Program-made: the position numbers and the translations under genes | Notes under the pieces: model-generated | Seen by the model: the letters and a program-made list of their open reading frames with translations, nothing else | The model's database searches: none | Told to the model about the DNA's origin: nothing | In this document: piece by piece, positions 45,840 to 56,974 of the stretch | How positions within the stretch are numbered: position 1 is the stretch's first letter | How the letters are laid out: every line of letters begins with the position of its first letter | Assembly (NCBI GenBank): GCA_947359465.1 | Contig: OX375879.1 | Location: forward strand, 123,536,486-123,600,485 | Origin: Metellina segmentata | Taxonomy: Eukaryota; Arthropoda; Arachnida; Araneae; Tetragnathidae | Direction: 5' to 3' | Length of the DNA: 64,000 bases

Positions 45840-47887
45840 GGCGCCCAAGCGATATAGTGGATAAAGCACTCTGCTCCCACGCTTTGGGTTCATGGTTCGA
45901 TTCCCGACTAGGGCTGGTTGTATGTGATGTCCGAGGAAGAAGTCAGACTCCCGCCCAAGTGGTTCCTCACCAAAAAGTGGATAACTGCACCAGGGCCGCC
46001 CATAAATTTCCCGGGCCCCCCGACAAAATTTTTGCGCTGACCCCTAAGTTTTTTCTTACATTTGCAATCCATATATTTACAAATAGCCAACTTGAGAAAT
46101 GTACAAGCAAACTCACAGTAAATTAATAATGAACTGGTAAGTAATTCTGGAATTACATATGTATATGTGTTATACGCCTAAAGCCCGAAGTGTGGCCACT
46201 TTGCGATCGAGCAGGACTTCGATAAGGATAGTGAAGTATAATCAGAAAACTGTAATACATATCTCTATAGAAAGATTGTAAGAAACCCATGCAAAAACAT
46301 ACCTTGGACGCTGAAGACTAGTCAAAACTTTTGCAGTACTGAGGAGGTAGCAGTAAATCTTCTATTCAAATTAATGAATTTATCGATGCCGTCAAAAAAG
46401 GAAGCCCATTTTGCATGCCAGTTCATGCTCAATTGAAAATATTCTAAGATGATTAAAATTTTTCTTGGCCCAAAGTAGATCGTAAATGATTTTTGATTAT
46501 AGATAGTTTACTGAATCCTTTCACTAGAAGCCAGTGATGGGAAGATAAAACAAAATTCTTAAAGCTATGCAAAGTTCTGGGAAAATAGATTGCAATTTTA
46601 ATCTATGTATATCATTTAAAGGGAGAGTGGAAGACCTTTATTTTCTAACTTAGCTTAATATGAAAAAGTAGCTTTGCGAACGGTCTCAATTTCATTGATG
46701 AGATTGTGGCTTAAATCCTCTGGATGGCTTTCAATTAATTTTTAAAGTACATCGTTGTCATAAAAATGTAATTTATTATTAATATGGCTTCAAATGTATT
46801 GCATATGTTTTTTCACTTGTTCATACCTTGATTCTAACTGAGAAACTATTTTATTGATTACTATATCACAAAAACTGAACTTTTGAATTTTGTTTCTTCG
46901 TTTTCTAATACTTCAGGCATTTCTCTTTCCACTTCAAAAGCTTCCTTTTTTGAAAAAAAAAGCTTCCTTTTCCGTCCGTGTTTTTTTTGTGTGGAAAATT
47001 CTGCATCTATACCCATAGTAGAAGCTGTCTCTTTAGCTCTATTTATACAGGCTATTGTTTACTTAAATCTTTATCTATTGTTTCAGTTAATGCTTTAATG
47101 TTATTCATTTCATTATCAAGGGAGATATATTATGATTGAAGGATTAAATTTCTTGTATTAATTTGCTCTAGTATGTCCTTCCAAATATTTAACTGAATTA
47201 AAGTTTCAAATTTTGAAAAATAATTGAGGAATCCATTTACTTTTCTGCCGTTTCCTCTTACAATAAACTACTGATTTTTTACATCTTGAAGGGCTTTAAA
47301 ACGTCAGGTAGTTTTTCAGATATAGGTTTCACTGAATAAATTCTTGCACTCCATCTTGTCTCACAAAAATTGTATGGAGACCTCCCATCAGTGTGTTTTA
47401 GAAGCACTTCCCATCGCTGTGGGCTCGCACTAAAGAAATTGTAAAGCTGGTTTATTAAAGTTTAAGAACGTGCTTACTATTTCATTACTCCTTGAGGCAT
47501 GTAAACCAACTAGTCGTTGTTGTAGACCTCAGACTGGTGAAAATGTGAGACCACCTTGAAGGGGCCGTTTTACGGATTTGGAAAGAATATTTTCTGTTCA
47601 ATAATTTTTTTGTCGAATTCAGAAAATAACCCTAAAATGAGGCATATAATTTTTTGAACAAACCTTGTGGCCGTGGGCCCCTTAAACTTCCGGGCCCCCC
47701 GACATTTGTCGAGTTTGTTCCCCCTTATGGGCAGCCCTGATCTGCACCCCCTATGTTTTTACCAGTGATCAATTTGTGTGTTTGTAATATAAAAACCTGT
47801 ATTCTTCTTCTGTGTCTGTCCTACTTCAGATCACTGGGCCTGATCTCGTGTTTCACAGTTCAGGAGACGCACGTCAAAAACAACAAC
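45840..47887 (+). mobile_element. tRNA-derived SINE, split by a hAT element
   Basis: The head GCGCCCAAGCGATATAGTGG, ATAAAGC and GGTTCATGGTTCGATTCC holds A- and B-box pol III promoter motifs and a tRNA-like 5'/3' pairing (GCCC/GGGC). The tail is ACGTCAAAAACAACAACAA. AATCAAATGATT and AATCAATTGATT (45828-45839, 47888-47899) form the 12-bp target duplication with one mismatch. Without the 1749-bp hAT insertion it is about 290 bp. It is not a functional tRNA gene: no clean anticodon arm. Confidence 0.85.
45991..47739 (-). mobile_element. hAT element with decayed transposase, inside the SINE
   Basis: Ends CAGGGCCGCCCATAA and TTATGGGCAGCCCTG (15-bp inverted, one mismatch), with a GGGCCCCCCGACA block on each side. 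Flanks AACTGCAC / ATCTGCAC (45983-45990, 47740-47747) are an 8-bp duplication with one mismatch. On minus, about 47290-47460 reads LINQLYNFFSASPQRWEVLL, KHTDGRSPYNFCETRWSARI then YSVKPISEKLPDVLK, the CETRWSAR-type signature of ZMYM/TTF-group hAT transposases. Other parts are in broken frames. Confidence 0.88.
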
Positions 47888-48961
47888 AATCAATTGATTT
47901 TTTTAAATCCTTGATTTAAATAACAACCAATCTTACATTTTTGTAGCTAAGTAAATACACCTTAGGAAAATCACAGATCTCGGCAAATGCTTTAAACTTT
48001 TTGCACTCATGGTGATTTCAGCACTAATGGCTACACCCAGTACTGATCAGCTTTTCAAAAAATGTTTGGCACTGGACACTTGCGAATAATCGGATGTATC
48101 TATGGACTAAGTAAGTCTATGGGAAAAGTTTCTATCTGTTGAGTACTGAGTCAGAAATTCTGCCAAACAGTGAAGTAAAGAACAAGTTGACATCTATTTA
48201 AAAAAGTTTTGACAGTGTTCATGCATAATTTTATGTTACGAACAATACAGCATTCATTCAAGTGTGGGAAACATGGGAAAATATTTACATTAATGTTATA
48301 CTTTAAAAAAAAAGTCTTTAGCTATTTATATTGTCTATGACCAGTAGGCCTACTAAATGTCAAGACAGCCAAAGAAAAACTCCACCAGTTAGCCTAAACT
48401 ACTTATTACACCTTTAATTGACTGGGGCCAATGGCTGTAATGATTTTTCAACTCTAACTATATTTATGATTTTTTAATCAGACTATTTTTTAGGTCTGTC
48501 ACTTACACCCACTGATACATTTATCAACATGATGATGTAATTTTCTCAAGAAAAACTATGTAGGATGTTAACTTGAGTTTTGAAGTTAAAAAAATGTTTT
48601 ACCTTTTGCTTTTATTTTGAAAATTCATTTTTTTTTAAATGTATTACCATGCAACACACTACGATTTATAGTAAAATAAATATTGATTTACCATGTAAAA
48701 AATTCTTATTGTTTACTTAAAATTTATGTTGGTTTATTTATATTATAAAATTTATATTGAGCATGTCAAAAACTGAATTGTTTTTATTTAACAAATTTAT
48801 ATATAATTATTATAAAAACAGTGTATAGGGCCTACAGAAATTTAGATTAAAAAAATCTGATTGCTTGATTGTTTTTTTAAATAATGATTTTTTTTCTTTG
48901 TTGATAACATTGAAACAAAGCACATTGTAACTCATTTAGTAATAATAATTTCTCTTTTTAG

Positions 48962-50742
48962 ATGAGATGAATAAATATGATATTGACTGGGACTTTGTTA
49001 GCAGAAGTGAGGAGCATTCATACCACAGCCTCATGCAGAAAACCTCTTCCACAGTGGAGCGTACCATTTTCAAAGAAAACGATTTTACCGATGCTGTTTT
49101 GCTGCGATTGTACAAAATGGACATGTGGGCACATGAACCCCGTACATTTCATCACGTTGTCAAAATTATGCATGAAATGTCTCCTAGGAGTAAGTTTTTG
49201 TGCGACACTAAGGATAAGACATTTCGAGAATATTTTTACCGTAAATACAATGTTGCAATACAGAATGATGATCAACCTTTACTTGAAACGGTCCAAAGTG
49301 GGGGGTTGCATTTATGGAAGCCTTTGTATCAGTCAGTCAAAGAAACATTTGATGATAAGGCCATCTTAAGTAAAAGTAAACAGAAACACAGAGACTATAG
49401 AGAATATTTAGTTCCAGAATTGAGCATCATTTACCCCTTTCCCTCAACCTTTTTCAACAAAGTGCTGAGCTTGCCGACCGTGCTGTTTCGGTTAAACGGT
49501 CTCCTGCTTGCCGAAGAAATGCGGCAGGCCATCGCCCGTGAAGCTTTCGTTGGGATCGCGGAATTGCCGAACGCCTTTTCCTGGCCACCCTTTAACTTGG
49601 AAACTAGTGACGCAGATTTGACAGATTACTTGAGAATAAAAGGATTGCTAGAGCAGGAAAGCTCAGAAGATGCTCTGATTCCCCGCGACATAATTAAGGA
49701 TGGCGATAAAATCTTAAGCTTCGAAGCAAAAGTGGATCTGAAATCCCACTTGGGTCCCGAGCCGAGAGTGCTCATCCAGGCCTTGACCCCTAAAAGCACC
49801 GGAGACGAATTCGACCTAGAACGAATGGAGATGATTGGAGACTCGTTTCTTAAGTACGTCATGAGCGTCAAAACATACATCAAATACAATTTGTTTGACG
49901 AGGGAAAGCTCACGAGGCTCCGCATCGGCCTGATTCAGAATTTGACTCTCTACCAGCGAGCCAAAAAGAAGAACCTCCCACAGTACATGACAACCACCAG
50001 TTTCAACTGCAGCAAGACATGGCTGCCACCCTGCTACGCCGTCGAAGAAACGATCGACAAGTCGACTCTTATCAAGAAGTCGAAAAAAAAGAAGGAAAAA
50101 AACGTCATTGAGGACAACCCTTTACACTTATATTTCACAAAACAGGTTATATCGGACAAGTGTGTGGCAGATTGCGTCGAAGCTCTGATCGGGTCTTATC
50201 TGCTGTCATGTGGACAGCAGGGAGCTCTGAGGTTCATGGCATGGCTCGGCCTAAACCCTCTATTGGATAAAGACTTCTCGGATGATGACTTCACCAACTG
50301 GCCTCCACCACCTCCAAATCCCATTCTCGTTGAGGATTCCCCCAACATCCACCTGCGCATCGACCACTTCTCGGTAGAATTCAGCAGATTTGAGAAAAGT
50401 ATCGGCTACACATTCAGAAACCGGGCATACCTCTTGCAGGCTCTCACCCATCCCTCCTTCTCCTATAATGACATCACAGACTGTTATCAGAGGTTGGAGT
50501 TCCTCGGGGATGCGGTCCTGGACTACCTCATCACTCGCCAGTTGTACGAGGACCCTAGTGGTCACTCTCCGGGGAAACTGACCGACCTCCGCTCTGCGCT
50601 GGTCAACAACATCTACTTTGCCTATCTGGCCGTGCATTATGATTACCACAAGCATCTGAAGATCCTGTGCCCCGAACTTTTCAGGCAAATTTCGGCATAC
50701 GTGCAATTATTGAAAGATAGTGAAGGGTTCAAATTCTTTGAA
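48962..50742 (+). CDS. Dcr: Dicer exon 10: PAZ, RNase IIIa and first half of RNase IIIb
   Basis: 1781-nt exon, acceptor ctctttttag, donor gtaagt; residues 857-1450. PAZ spans about 893-1043 (FTDAVLLRLYKMD, then LVPELSIIYPFP and LLLAEEMRQAI). RNase IIIa has LERMEMIGDSFLKY (Glu1146, Asp1150) and ADCVEALIG (Asp1260, Glu1263), the full acidic quartet. A lysine-rich loop (KKSKKKKEKN, 1228-1237) and a run of five prolines (1304-1308) separate the domains. RNase IIIb begins with ALTHPSFSYND and QRLEFLGDAVLDYL (Glu1369, Asp1373). The linker between PAZ and RNase IIIa is short, unlike Dicer-1. The open frame continues past the donor into intron sequence and a Helitron fragment; that tail is not coding. 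Confidence 0.96.
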
Positions 50743-50795
50743 GTAAGTTGTGATATGCATTTTTTTAACTTATGGGCTTTTCTTATGCCTGATTA

Positions 50796-50990
50796 TCTCA
50801 ACTATTATAAGAGGAAGTGTTTGTGTGTGTGTCTGTCTGTCTGTCTATCCAGTGCCCTTGACGAATCTATGGCACTTACAATAATGTGATTTGGCACATG
50901 GGTAGTCCAAATTTTTTGCTATTTTTGGGTAGGGACGAATTTTAGAATTCAATCTAGAACATTTTTTTATGGAATTTAAGTATTATTGTC
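50796..50990 (+). repeat. Helitron 5' end fragment just after exon 10
   Basis: TCTCAACTATTATAAGAGGA, AGTGTTTGTGTGTG and CTTGACGAATCTATGGCACT match the 5' part of the complete Helitron at 51112. It starts 54 nt past the exon 10 donor and includes a GTCT/GTGT microsatellite (50818-50847). No 3' end is assigned. Confidence 0.6.
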
Positions 50991-51111
50991 TTCCTTAGAA
51001 TGGCAACACCATAAAAAGATGACAGCGGGCGGGCGCAGAATTTTTCCATAGTGAAACTACTTATAGATACTTTCTACATGGGGAAAAAATATGTACATAC
51101 ACGCAAATACA

Positions 51112-51606
51112 TCTCTACTATTATAAAAGGAAGTGTTTGACTGTTTGTTTGTGTTTTGTTATGTTTAAGTTCCTGACGAATCTATGGCTCTTACAGTAAT
51201 GGGATTTGACACACAGTCCAAATTTTTTCCAATTTTTGTATGAGGCCTGAATTTTAAAATCCAATCTATAACATTTAAAAATCAATTTGACGACAGTTGA
51301 TTATTATTGTTTTTCTTAGAATAGCAACAGCATAAAAGATCAAAGATTCAAAAAAACATTTAAAGTTGTTTTATTTCATATATATTGTTTGGATATTAGG
51401 ATGTGTCACACAAACATATACTATATAATGTATTTAATATATATTTGTAGCTGAAGCAAAACATTTAGTTTTTTCCAAATAATTTCTTTTAGCTTATACA
51501 GTACAAAGTCCCAAATTCGTATTCCAAAATCCCGAATTTTCCAAAATCTGGACTATTTGCTAACCAACGTTTGGTGAGTAGGGGGCGGAGCCCCCTAGTT
51601 TTCTAG
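51112..51606 (+). mobile_element. Non-autonomous Helitron
   Basis: Starts TCTCTACTATTATAAAAGGA and ends with a hairpin AGGGGGC-GGA-GCCCCCT (51580-51596), AGTTTT, then CTAG (51603-51606). It sits between A (51111) and T (51607) with no target duplication, as in rolling-circle Helitrons. 495 bp, no Rep/helicase. Near its 3' end it includes ACAGTACAAAGTCCCAAAT and GCTAACCAACG, also found at 31-100. Confidence 0.88.
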
Positions 51607-51607
51607 T

Positions 51608-52420
51608 AAAAGCAAAGCGTGTACACACTTTTTAAGAAAATGCAGAGGGTATACGGAATTTGCTGGAAAAACCAGAGGGTATACTGCGTATACCCTCCAC
51701 TACAGCCCTGGTCACACCTAACCCCATGAAAATAACTCGCCTGCACCACCGTGGCTGTTAGGGTATATTTCTTATGTTAGCTGCTATGCTTTGTATGTTG
51801 AAGCTTGGCTGCTTTTTAACAATGAGCTTGTAAGTAAGTAATTATCAGTCTCTGAATGTGTCATTTCTTTCAAGTAAAACCTAACTTAGCCATCCATTTT
51901 ATAACTTACTTAAGTGATGTGCAATGCTGATATGGCTGATGATAAGCTCGAGCAACATGATAAGATTTAAAGATGTTAACCTGCTGGTTTGAAATCAGTG
52001 TTTCAATAAAAATTGGTTGGAATTCAAGAAATTGTGGATTCTTCTATTCTAATAGTGTTTTAGATTTAATAATTTAGAATTTTAGACATAAAATAATTGG
52101 AGAAATGGAATATTTATAATTTTGACCGAAAGTTCTGTCTTTTGGATAGTGAAATATTGCATATTTTCGGTTGAACCCCCTGAAACATTGGGAACCACTG
52201 CTCTTATGACATGTAATTACTTTGACTTCAACTCACAAATTAAGTTTAATCCTAATTGTGTGTAACCAATAATTTATTTTTTGCTTTGCAACAGGACCAC
52301 TTGTCGGAACATTTAATACAAATTTGGCACTCGTTCAAATTTCAATTACCTTTATTGGAATTTGTTTGAGTGAGTGATTATCACGAAAATCTTTATTTTA
52401 TACAACCTAACGCATTTATA
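51608..52420. other. Intron 10 sequence without recognised features
   Basis: AT-rich; no exon or element ends seen. GGGTATAC words near 51647-51692 are repeated (AGAGGGTATAC) but short. Confidence 0.4.
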
Positions 52421-52427
52421 TATTTTA

Positions 52428-52907
52428 CTAGCCACTGCGTTGCCCATGACAGTTCTTTTTGTGGGGTCAGGTGTGACCACTGCTTGCTGACGCTCGCCAA
52501 CCTCCAGTGATTGTTACGTATTTCCATTTGGTTTGCTTCGCAAACAAAATCCACATGCAACACCATGATGGCTTTGAAGTGGCTATTTACAACGTAAATC
52601 GAAATACTATAGAATCGGAAAACTGTACACGTGGTTCGAAAAGCTGAAGTTGGCGGTTGAAAATCGAAAAATTTGTTCCTTCTTCATTTGAGGTACGGGT
52701 GACATCACATTCTAGAAGAAAGGAAGGATGGTGAAAAAACTAATAAATTAATTTTTAAGTGTTCTTGGATTAAATTTTAAAATTTGCGTTTGATACAAAA
52801 ATCGCAAAAAATTAAGACTACTGTGTGCCAAATTTCATTATCGTAAGTGCCATAGAGTCGTCAGGACACCGAGAGACTGACAACACTTCCTTTTATAATC
52901 GTAGAGA
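52428..52907 (-). mobile_element. Non-autonomous Helitron (reversed)
   Basis: On minus it starts TCTCTACGATTATAAAAGGA (52907) and ends ..GGGCAACGCAGTGGCTAG (52431-52428), between A and T. AAATTTGGCACACAG and CTTACGATAATG-type blocks match the reversed copies at 6700-6928 and 43790-44100. It shares TTTGGTTTGCTTCGCAAAC with 11340-11880. 480 bp, non-coding. Confidence 0.75.
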
Positions 52908-54614
52908 TAAAATTGCAACTTATAAACTTTTTATCAGATGTGAAGACATAATCAATTTCAGAAATATAAAAAATTAGCAGCATTGCTTTATGTTTATGTG
53001 TAAATTTTTTGTTTTTTTTTTAAACTGATTTTTTTTTATTTGTTGGGGTCAGTATATGCTGGCTTCTGCTTTACTTTTGCAGCATAGCTTGCATCGGTCT
53101 TGTTCCATTTATTGGTATTTTTTATTTGTCAAAATGCAGGAAAAGTCTACTGGAGAACTTCAGAAGACGATTATGTACTTTAATGTTACAAGAGAAGCAT
53201 GAAATCCACCTTGATAGAAACAATAACAATCCTACTTGCACTCTTCCGCAAGTGTATTTGACTGAATGGCCAAGCATTTGTTCCACTCTGTAATATGTCT
53301 ACCACAATAGCTTGATCCCAGATGTAATGATAAAACATTCCAAGTCCCTGCAAAATGTAAATAAGGTTCTGATAAGCTCACTTCTATTTGGTCCAGACAC
53401 AAACTTAACTGGAGATGGGGTGCCTTTGGCCCAGGTTCTCACCGCTCCCCTACCTATCCGGATTAAACACGGGCTTTCAATTTAGGTATTGTTCTTTTAG
53501 GCACAGACTAAAAACAATCCTTTTTTCAATTTCAATGATTTAAAAAAAGTCTAAAATGTTCTCATTCTGGCTTAAAAACATCGCATTTGCTCATTCACAA
53601 TTAAGATTTTTCTGACACACCCCTCTCTATTTCAGATTTAACTCTCCTTAGACACATAAATGGAATGAAGTTGAATTACCACGAGTGCTTCGAAATAAAA
53701 CCAAAACTCTGCACAAAAGATTAATTCAAAATGAATATACAAGAGAAATTTTGCTAAATTCAACAATTCATTATTTTATATGTTTGCATTATTTGAGTTA
53801 TATTTTTTGGGTTCAATATTTAAAAGAAAACTGTTACTTATTTCTATCACATTATTTTGATACAAAATACATGGATTGACTCCATGAAAATTGTCTTTGT
53901 CGGCATTTGTTTTGTAGAAAATAGAGTTAATGTAAATTCGAATAAAATATTATTTCATTTGAAAATATTAACCTAGTTTTTTGTTTTGCATAGTGTTGTG
54001 TGTACATAAACACTGTTAAGTTCCAGTGCAATGCTCAGTGATACTTTATGAGTTACAATGTATCAAAATTTGATTTCCCCCCCCCTCCCCCATCCTTCTG
54101 TGTCAAGCATTTTCATTAAAAGCCTTTCTTTTAGTTCACTTATAATTCCATTTTTTATATTTTACTGGGGTTGGATAAAATAATTGAAAATTCCAATGTT
54201 TCATTTAAACCATGGCGTTCAATACAGCTTCTATTTGTCCTGTAATGCACTCTGACACTAATATCTAGGCAATACTAAAACTATTCTCTTGGTAACATAC
54301 TGTAAAACTAGTCTCTAAGTAACAGATTCTAAAACTATTATGTCTCAAAGAAATTTAAAAATCACCCCTTACATAAAAAGCTTGCACTAAAAATGTAACT
54401 CCTCCAGATAGATATCCTAGATGTGTCCCTGCTTGATTGTAAATTTAAACCCCCACGTGTGACAGTCTCAGATTACTGGTTTCTTTGCGACATTGAGGTG
54501 AATATTTGCACAAATTGAATTGAAGGACCAGGAATATGCTAGTGTTTATCAATAGTTAGTGTTCATCCACCCTGGAATTTCCTTACAAATCAATTGTGGT
54601 GTCTTGCATTTCAG
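52908..54614. other. Rest of intron 10
   Basis: AT-rich with no exon recognised. The frame at 53685-53879 has no family resemblance. C-rich run at about 54076-54092. Confidence 0.45.
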
Positions 54615-54786
54615 AAACACCTTTACGTACTTGAGGAACTGGAATGCTTTGAGTTGGAAGAAGTGGAAGTTCCCAAAGCATTGGGGGATGTGTTTGAGTC
54701 TGTCGCTGGCGCCATCTACTTGGACAGCGGGATGTCACTAGATACAGTGTGGAGCGTGTGCTACCCTATGATTCAGCCTGCTATGA
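54615..54786 (+). CDS. Dcr: Dicer exon 11: second half of RNase IIIb
   Basis: Acceptor gcatttcag, donor gtacgt; 172 nt, residues 1451-1508. Encodes KHLYVLEELECFELEEVEVP and then KALGDVFESVAGAIYLDSG, giving the second acidic pair of RNase IIIb (Asp1475, Glu1478). Both catalytic centres of the enzyme are therefore intact. The frame stays open to 54917 past the donor, but exon 12 joins in phase. Confidence 0.93.
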
Positions 54787-55297
54787 GTACGTACCTTCTA
54801 AACTTTTCATACATCCCTATTGATCCAATGTACCGTAACGAAAACTCGGAAATTAGTCTCTGTGCGCTTGTGGATTTTAGGAAATGGTTCTTTAAAAGTG
54901 CGTGTATGAAATTGTAACAGTTGAGATGTTAGTCACGACATCTGCGTACAAATTACTTTTAATGCTTCACATTAAAGATGTTTCTCTAAGTATTAAACCA
55001 AACTTAAAGTCAGGAAAAGCTGTGAAAAAGTACTTGTCTGTTATGTGTTAAGTTTTGGAAATGCTGATCTAGAGTATTCTGTATTTAGAATCCTAAACTG
55101 TAATTTCAACTGTTACCTCGAGCACCCAAGTGTCAGCACTTCATGTTTATTTGTTAACAATTCTATCAGTTCCTGTAAAGAAATATTATTTACTCTCTTT
55201 CATACCTATAAATCTATTTTGAAAATATCTTTAAAAGTTATGAGTCAATTTTTAAATATGTTTCAACCTAATTAGTTGTTTCTCGTTTCGTGCATAG

Positions 55298-55373
55298 AAC
55301 ACTTGTGCCAGCATGTTCCGAAATCACCTGTCAGAGAACTGTATGAACTGGTGAAGTTACAAAAGATCTTTGG
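55298..55373 (+). CDS. Dcr: Dicer exon 12: RNase IIIb C-terminal helix
   Basis: A 76-nt exon, acceptor cgtgcatag, donor gtaaga, residues 1508-1533. Encodes KHLCQHVPKSPVRELYELVK then LQKIFG, matching the family's vPrSPvReLlE motif just before the dsRNA-binding domain. It ends in phase 2, so a further exon is required; none was found before 64000. Confidence 0.88.
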
Positions 55374-56969
55374 GTAAGAGTTTTGAATCCAGCTACTTTA
55401 ATAAAGGGAATAATAAATATCTATTGTTTGAATGATCATTTAACTTTTTTGCTTAACAGTCTGAGTGCTTGATGGTGAAAATTTTCTCATGCAATCTGGT
55501 AATTACCCTCTCAGTGTTCTTGAGAATTTTCAGACTTGATTTCTACACCCAAGACTAAGACTGACAGTCATTCGCAATAAACTGCCTGTTTATTATTGGG
55601 ATAGTTTTTAATCCTTCGATTGGTTTTCATGAGATATCGGGTCGGTTTTCCGAATATCGAGATATTTCAGGGAGACAAAACTGCTCTATTACTTCAGAGA
55701 GTAATGAAGATCCAAGAAAGATAAAAAAAAATGGTTCCTTGCCAAGAACTGATGGCAGTTTGGAATACGATTTTACTTCAGAGGCTTGTTGTTACAGAAC
55801 AATTTTCGATGCAAAGATAAACCACCTCAAAGGTTAAAGGGAAAACACCCATTAAGGATCACTTGCATGAGTACGGTAGAACCTCATTATAACGAACTGA
55901 AACACCATTGTTTGTTGAATTAAACCAAATTTTGTTATCCAATATGTCGAACAATCGGCTAATGAAAATGTTTCGCACATTATGAACACTTGCAGCACCT
56001 CTGTCAGCAGCAAAAGCTCATCAGAAAATAATTTTTTTTTTTTTCAAACCGAATGTATGCAATCATTGGCAATCAACAACCTTCTTGTTCTAAAGATTAA
56101 TGCAGTGTATACATACACATCTTTTTCAATTTGCCTATGTTGAAGGCTGTTTTAAATTTTATGTATAATGAACGCTTTTTATAGCTAACTACTATACATT
56201 CATTGATGTACTCCATGTTGCATTATGCCCTTATAAAAATTACAGGGCTCCTAACACGTCACTTTTTGTCACCTTTTTGACATTTTGTCACCTTTTCAGG
56301 GGTTTTAAGTTCTTAAATCTTATTTAGAGAAGAAACATTTTTGGTGCACAGTTAAAAAAATTCATTAAATCTATTAAAAAAAACAGGGTTTATACGAATT
56401 GAATTTCAAAATGCGCGCTACATTCCACTGCAAGAATGGATTCAAAAGCGTACCGTTTCAACTGTAAAAGGATACTTCATGTTGCTCGCGGTGTATTAGC
56501 AGCAAGTTCTGGAAATTTTCCCACAGAAAAAGGCTATCAGTAAAACGAAGCGGCGAAGTTTAAAAGAAGCAGGGCCATCTGCATGTCCGACCCTTCTTAC
56601 CTAATTACCTAACTTGAGTGGCATTTACGACTAACGTTTTCCTTTCATAGAATTGTGTGGCGTATCACTTGGCGCAAGATAAGATATCACCGGTCGACAG
56701 GGTCGAACAATAGGATTAACCCTCCAGGAGGTCAGACGCTGACAGTTCGTAAATGATGATCGATGCCAGTGGTCACTTAAAAGGGGGATAACGTCCTCCA
56801 TACACAAATCTGAGAGCGATCTCAACAGACCCATTTTTTTTTTCGGATTCTGGAATAAGACGAGAATGGAGAGGTGAAGAGACCGGACGGATCAAAATGA
56901 TATTAACGCAACATTAACCCAGGAGGATCCCAGGTATATTGTGGGTCCGATTATGGTCTAGAAGGTATA
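55374..56969. other. Start of intron 12
   Basis: 55874 onward (GTAGAACCTCATTATAACGA) resembles the terminus of pogo/Tigger-type elements. 56244-56310 (CAGGGCTCCTAACA then GTCACTTTTTGTCACC) is an end of the family at 35452-36030. 56560-56950 is richer in G+C with a 67-residue minus-strand frame I cannot place. No dsRBD-coding exon was found. Confidence 0.45.
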
Positions 56970-56974
56970 GATAC

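Larger units (their letters stand above)
45786..48895 (+). mobile_element. Second copy of the 39658 hAT element, split by a SINE
   Basis: Starts CAGGTTGTCAAGATTTAAAT and continues after the SINE with AACAACCAATCTTACATTTT, GGTGATTTCAGCACTAATGG and CTACACC, all in the same order as 39658-40692. The right TIR is lost; similarity ends near 48895, about 65 bp before exon 10. Confidence 0.75.
4756..55373 (+). other. Dcr: Dicer gene span (12 coding exons found, 3' end not in window)
   Basis: Twelve exons join in frame (lengths 87 from the ATG, 163, 1418, 149, 145, 76, 140, 180, 211, 1781, 172 and 76 nt) into about 1,532 residues. Dicers cut long dsRNA or pre-miRNA into roughly 21-25 nt duplexes that load Argonaute. 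Domain order seen: helicase (about 30-556), dimerisation domain (557-690), platform (727-890), PAZ (about 893-1043), RNase IIIa (about 1125-1290), RNase IIIb (about 1335-1510). The C-terminal dsRNA-binding domain (about 70 residues) is not found; exon 12 ends in phase 2 at a good donor. Introns run from 337 nt to 13.4 kb. A short PAZ-to-RNase III linker and complete helicase motifs favour Dicer-2 over the longer Dicer-1; that class call is inference. Confidence 0.95.

Noticed and set aside
45841..45915. Functional tRNA gene
   Set aside because: A- and B-box motifs are good, but no clean cloverleaf with anticodon arm is seen, and the segment continues into a SINE body with a 12-bp target duplication.
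49626..50706. Minus-strand open frames of 99 and 148 codons
   Set aside because: Antisense shadows of the PAZ/RNase III exon.
50743..50889. Extension of the Dicer exon 10 frame to 50889
   Set aside because: Text becomes non-homologous at the gtaagt donor and runs into a Helitron fragment and CTGT microsatellite; exon 11 joins in phase.
55458..55475. Tiny terminal exon giving a short Dicer C-terminus
   Set aside because: The cttaacag acceptor is possible, but it would end the protein after about four residues with no support; kept only as an alternative to a distant dsRBD exon.
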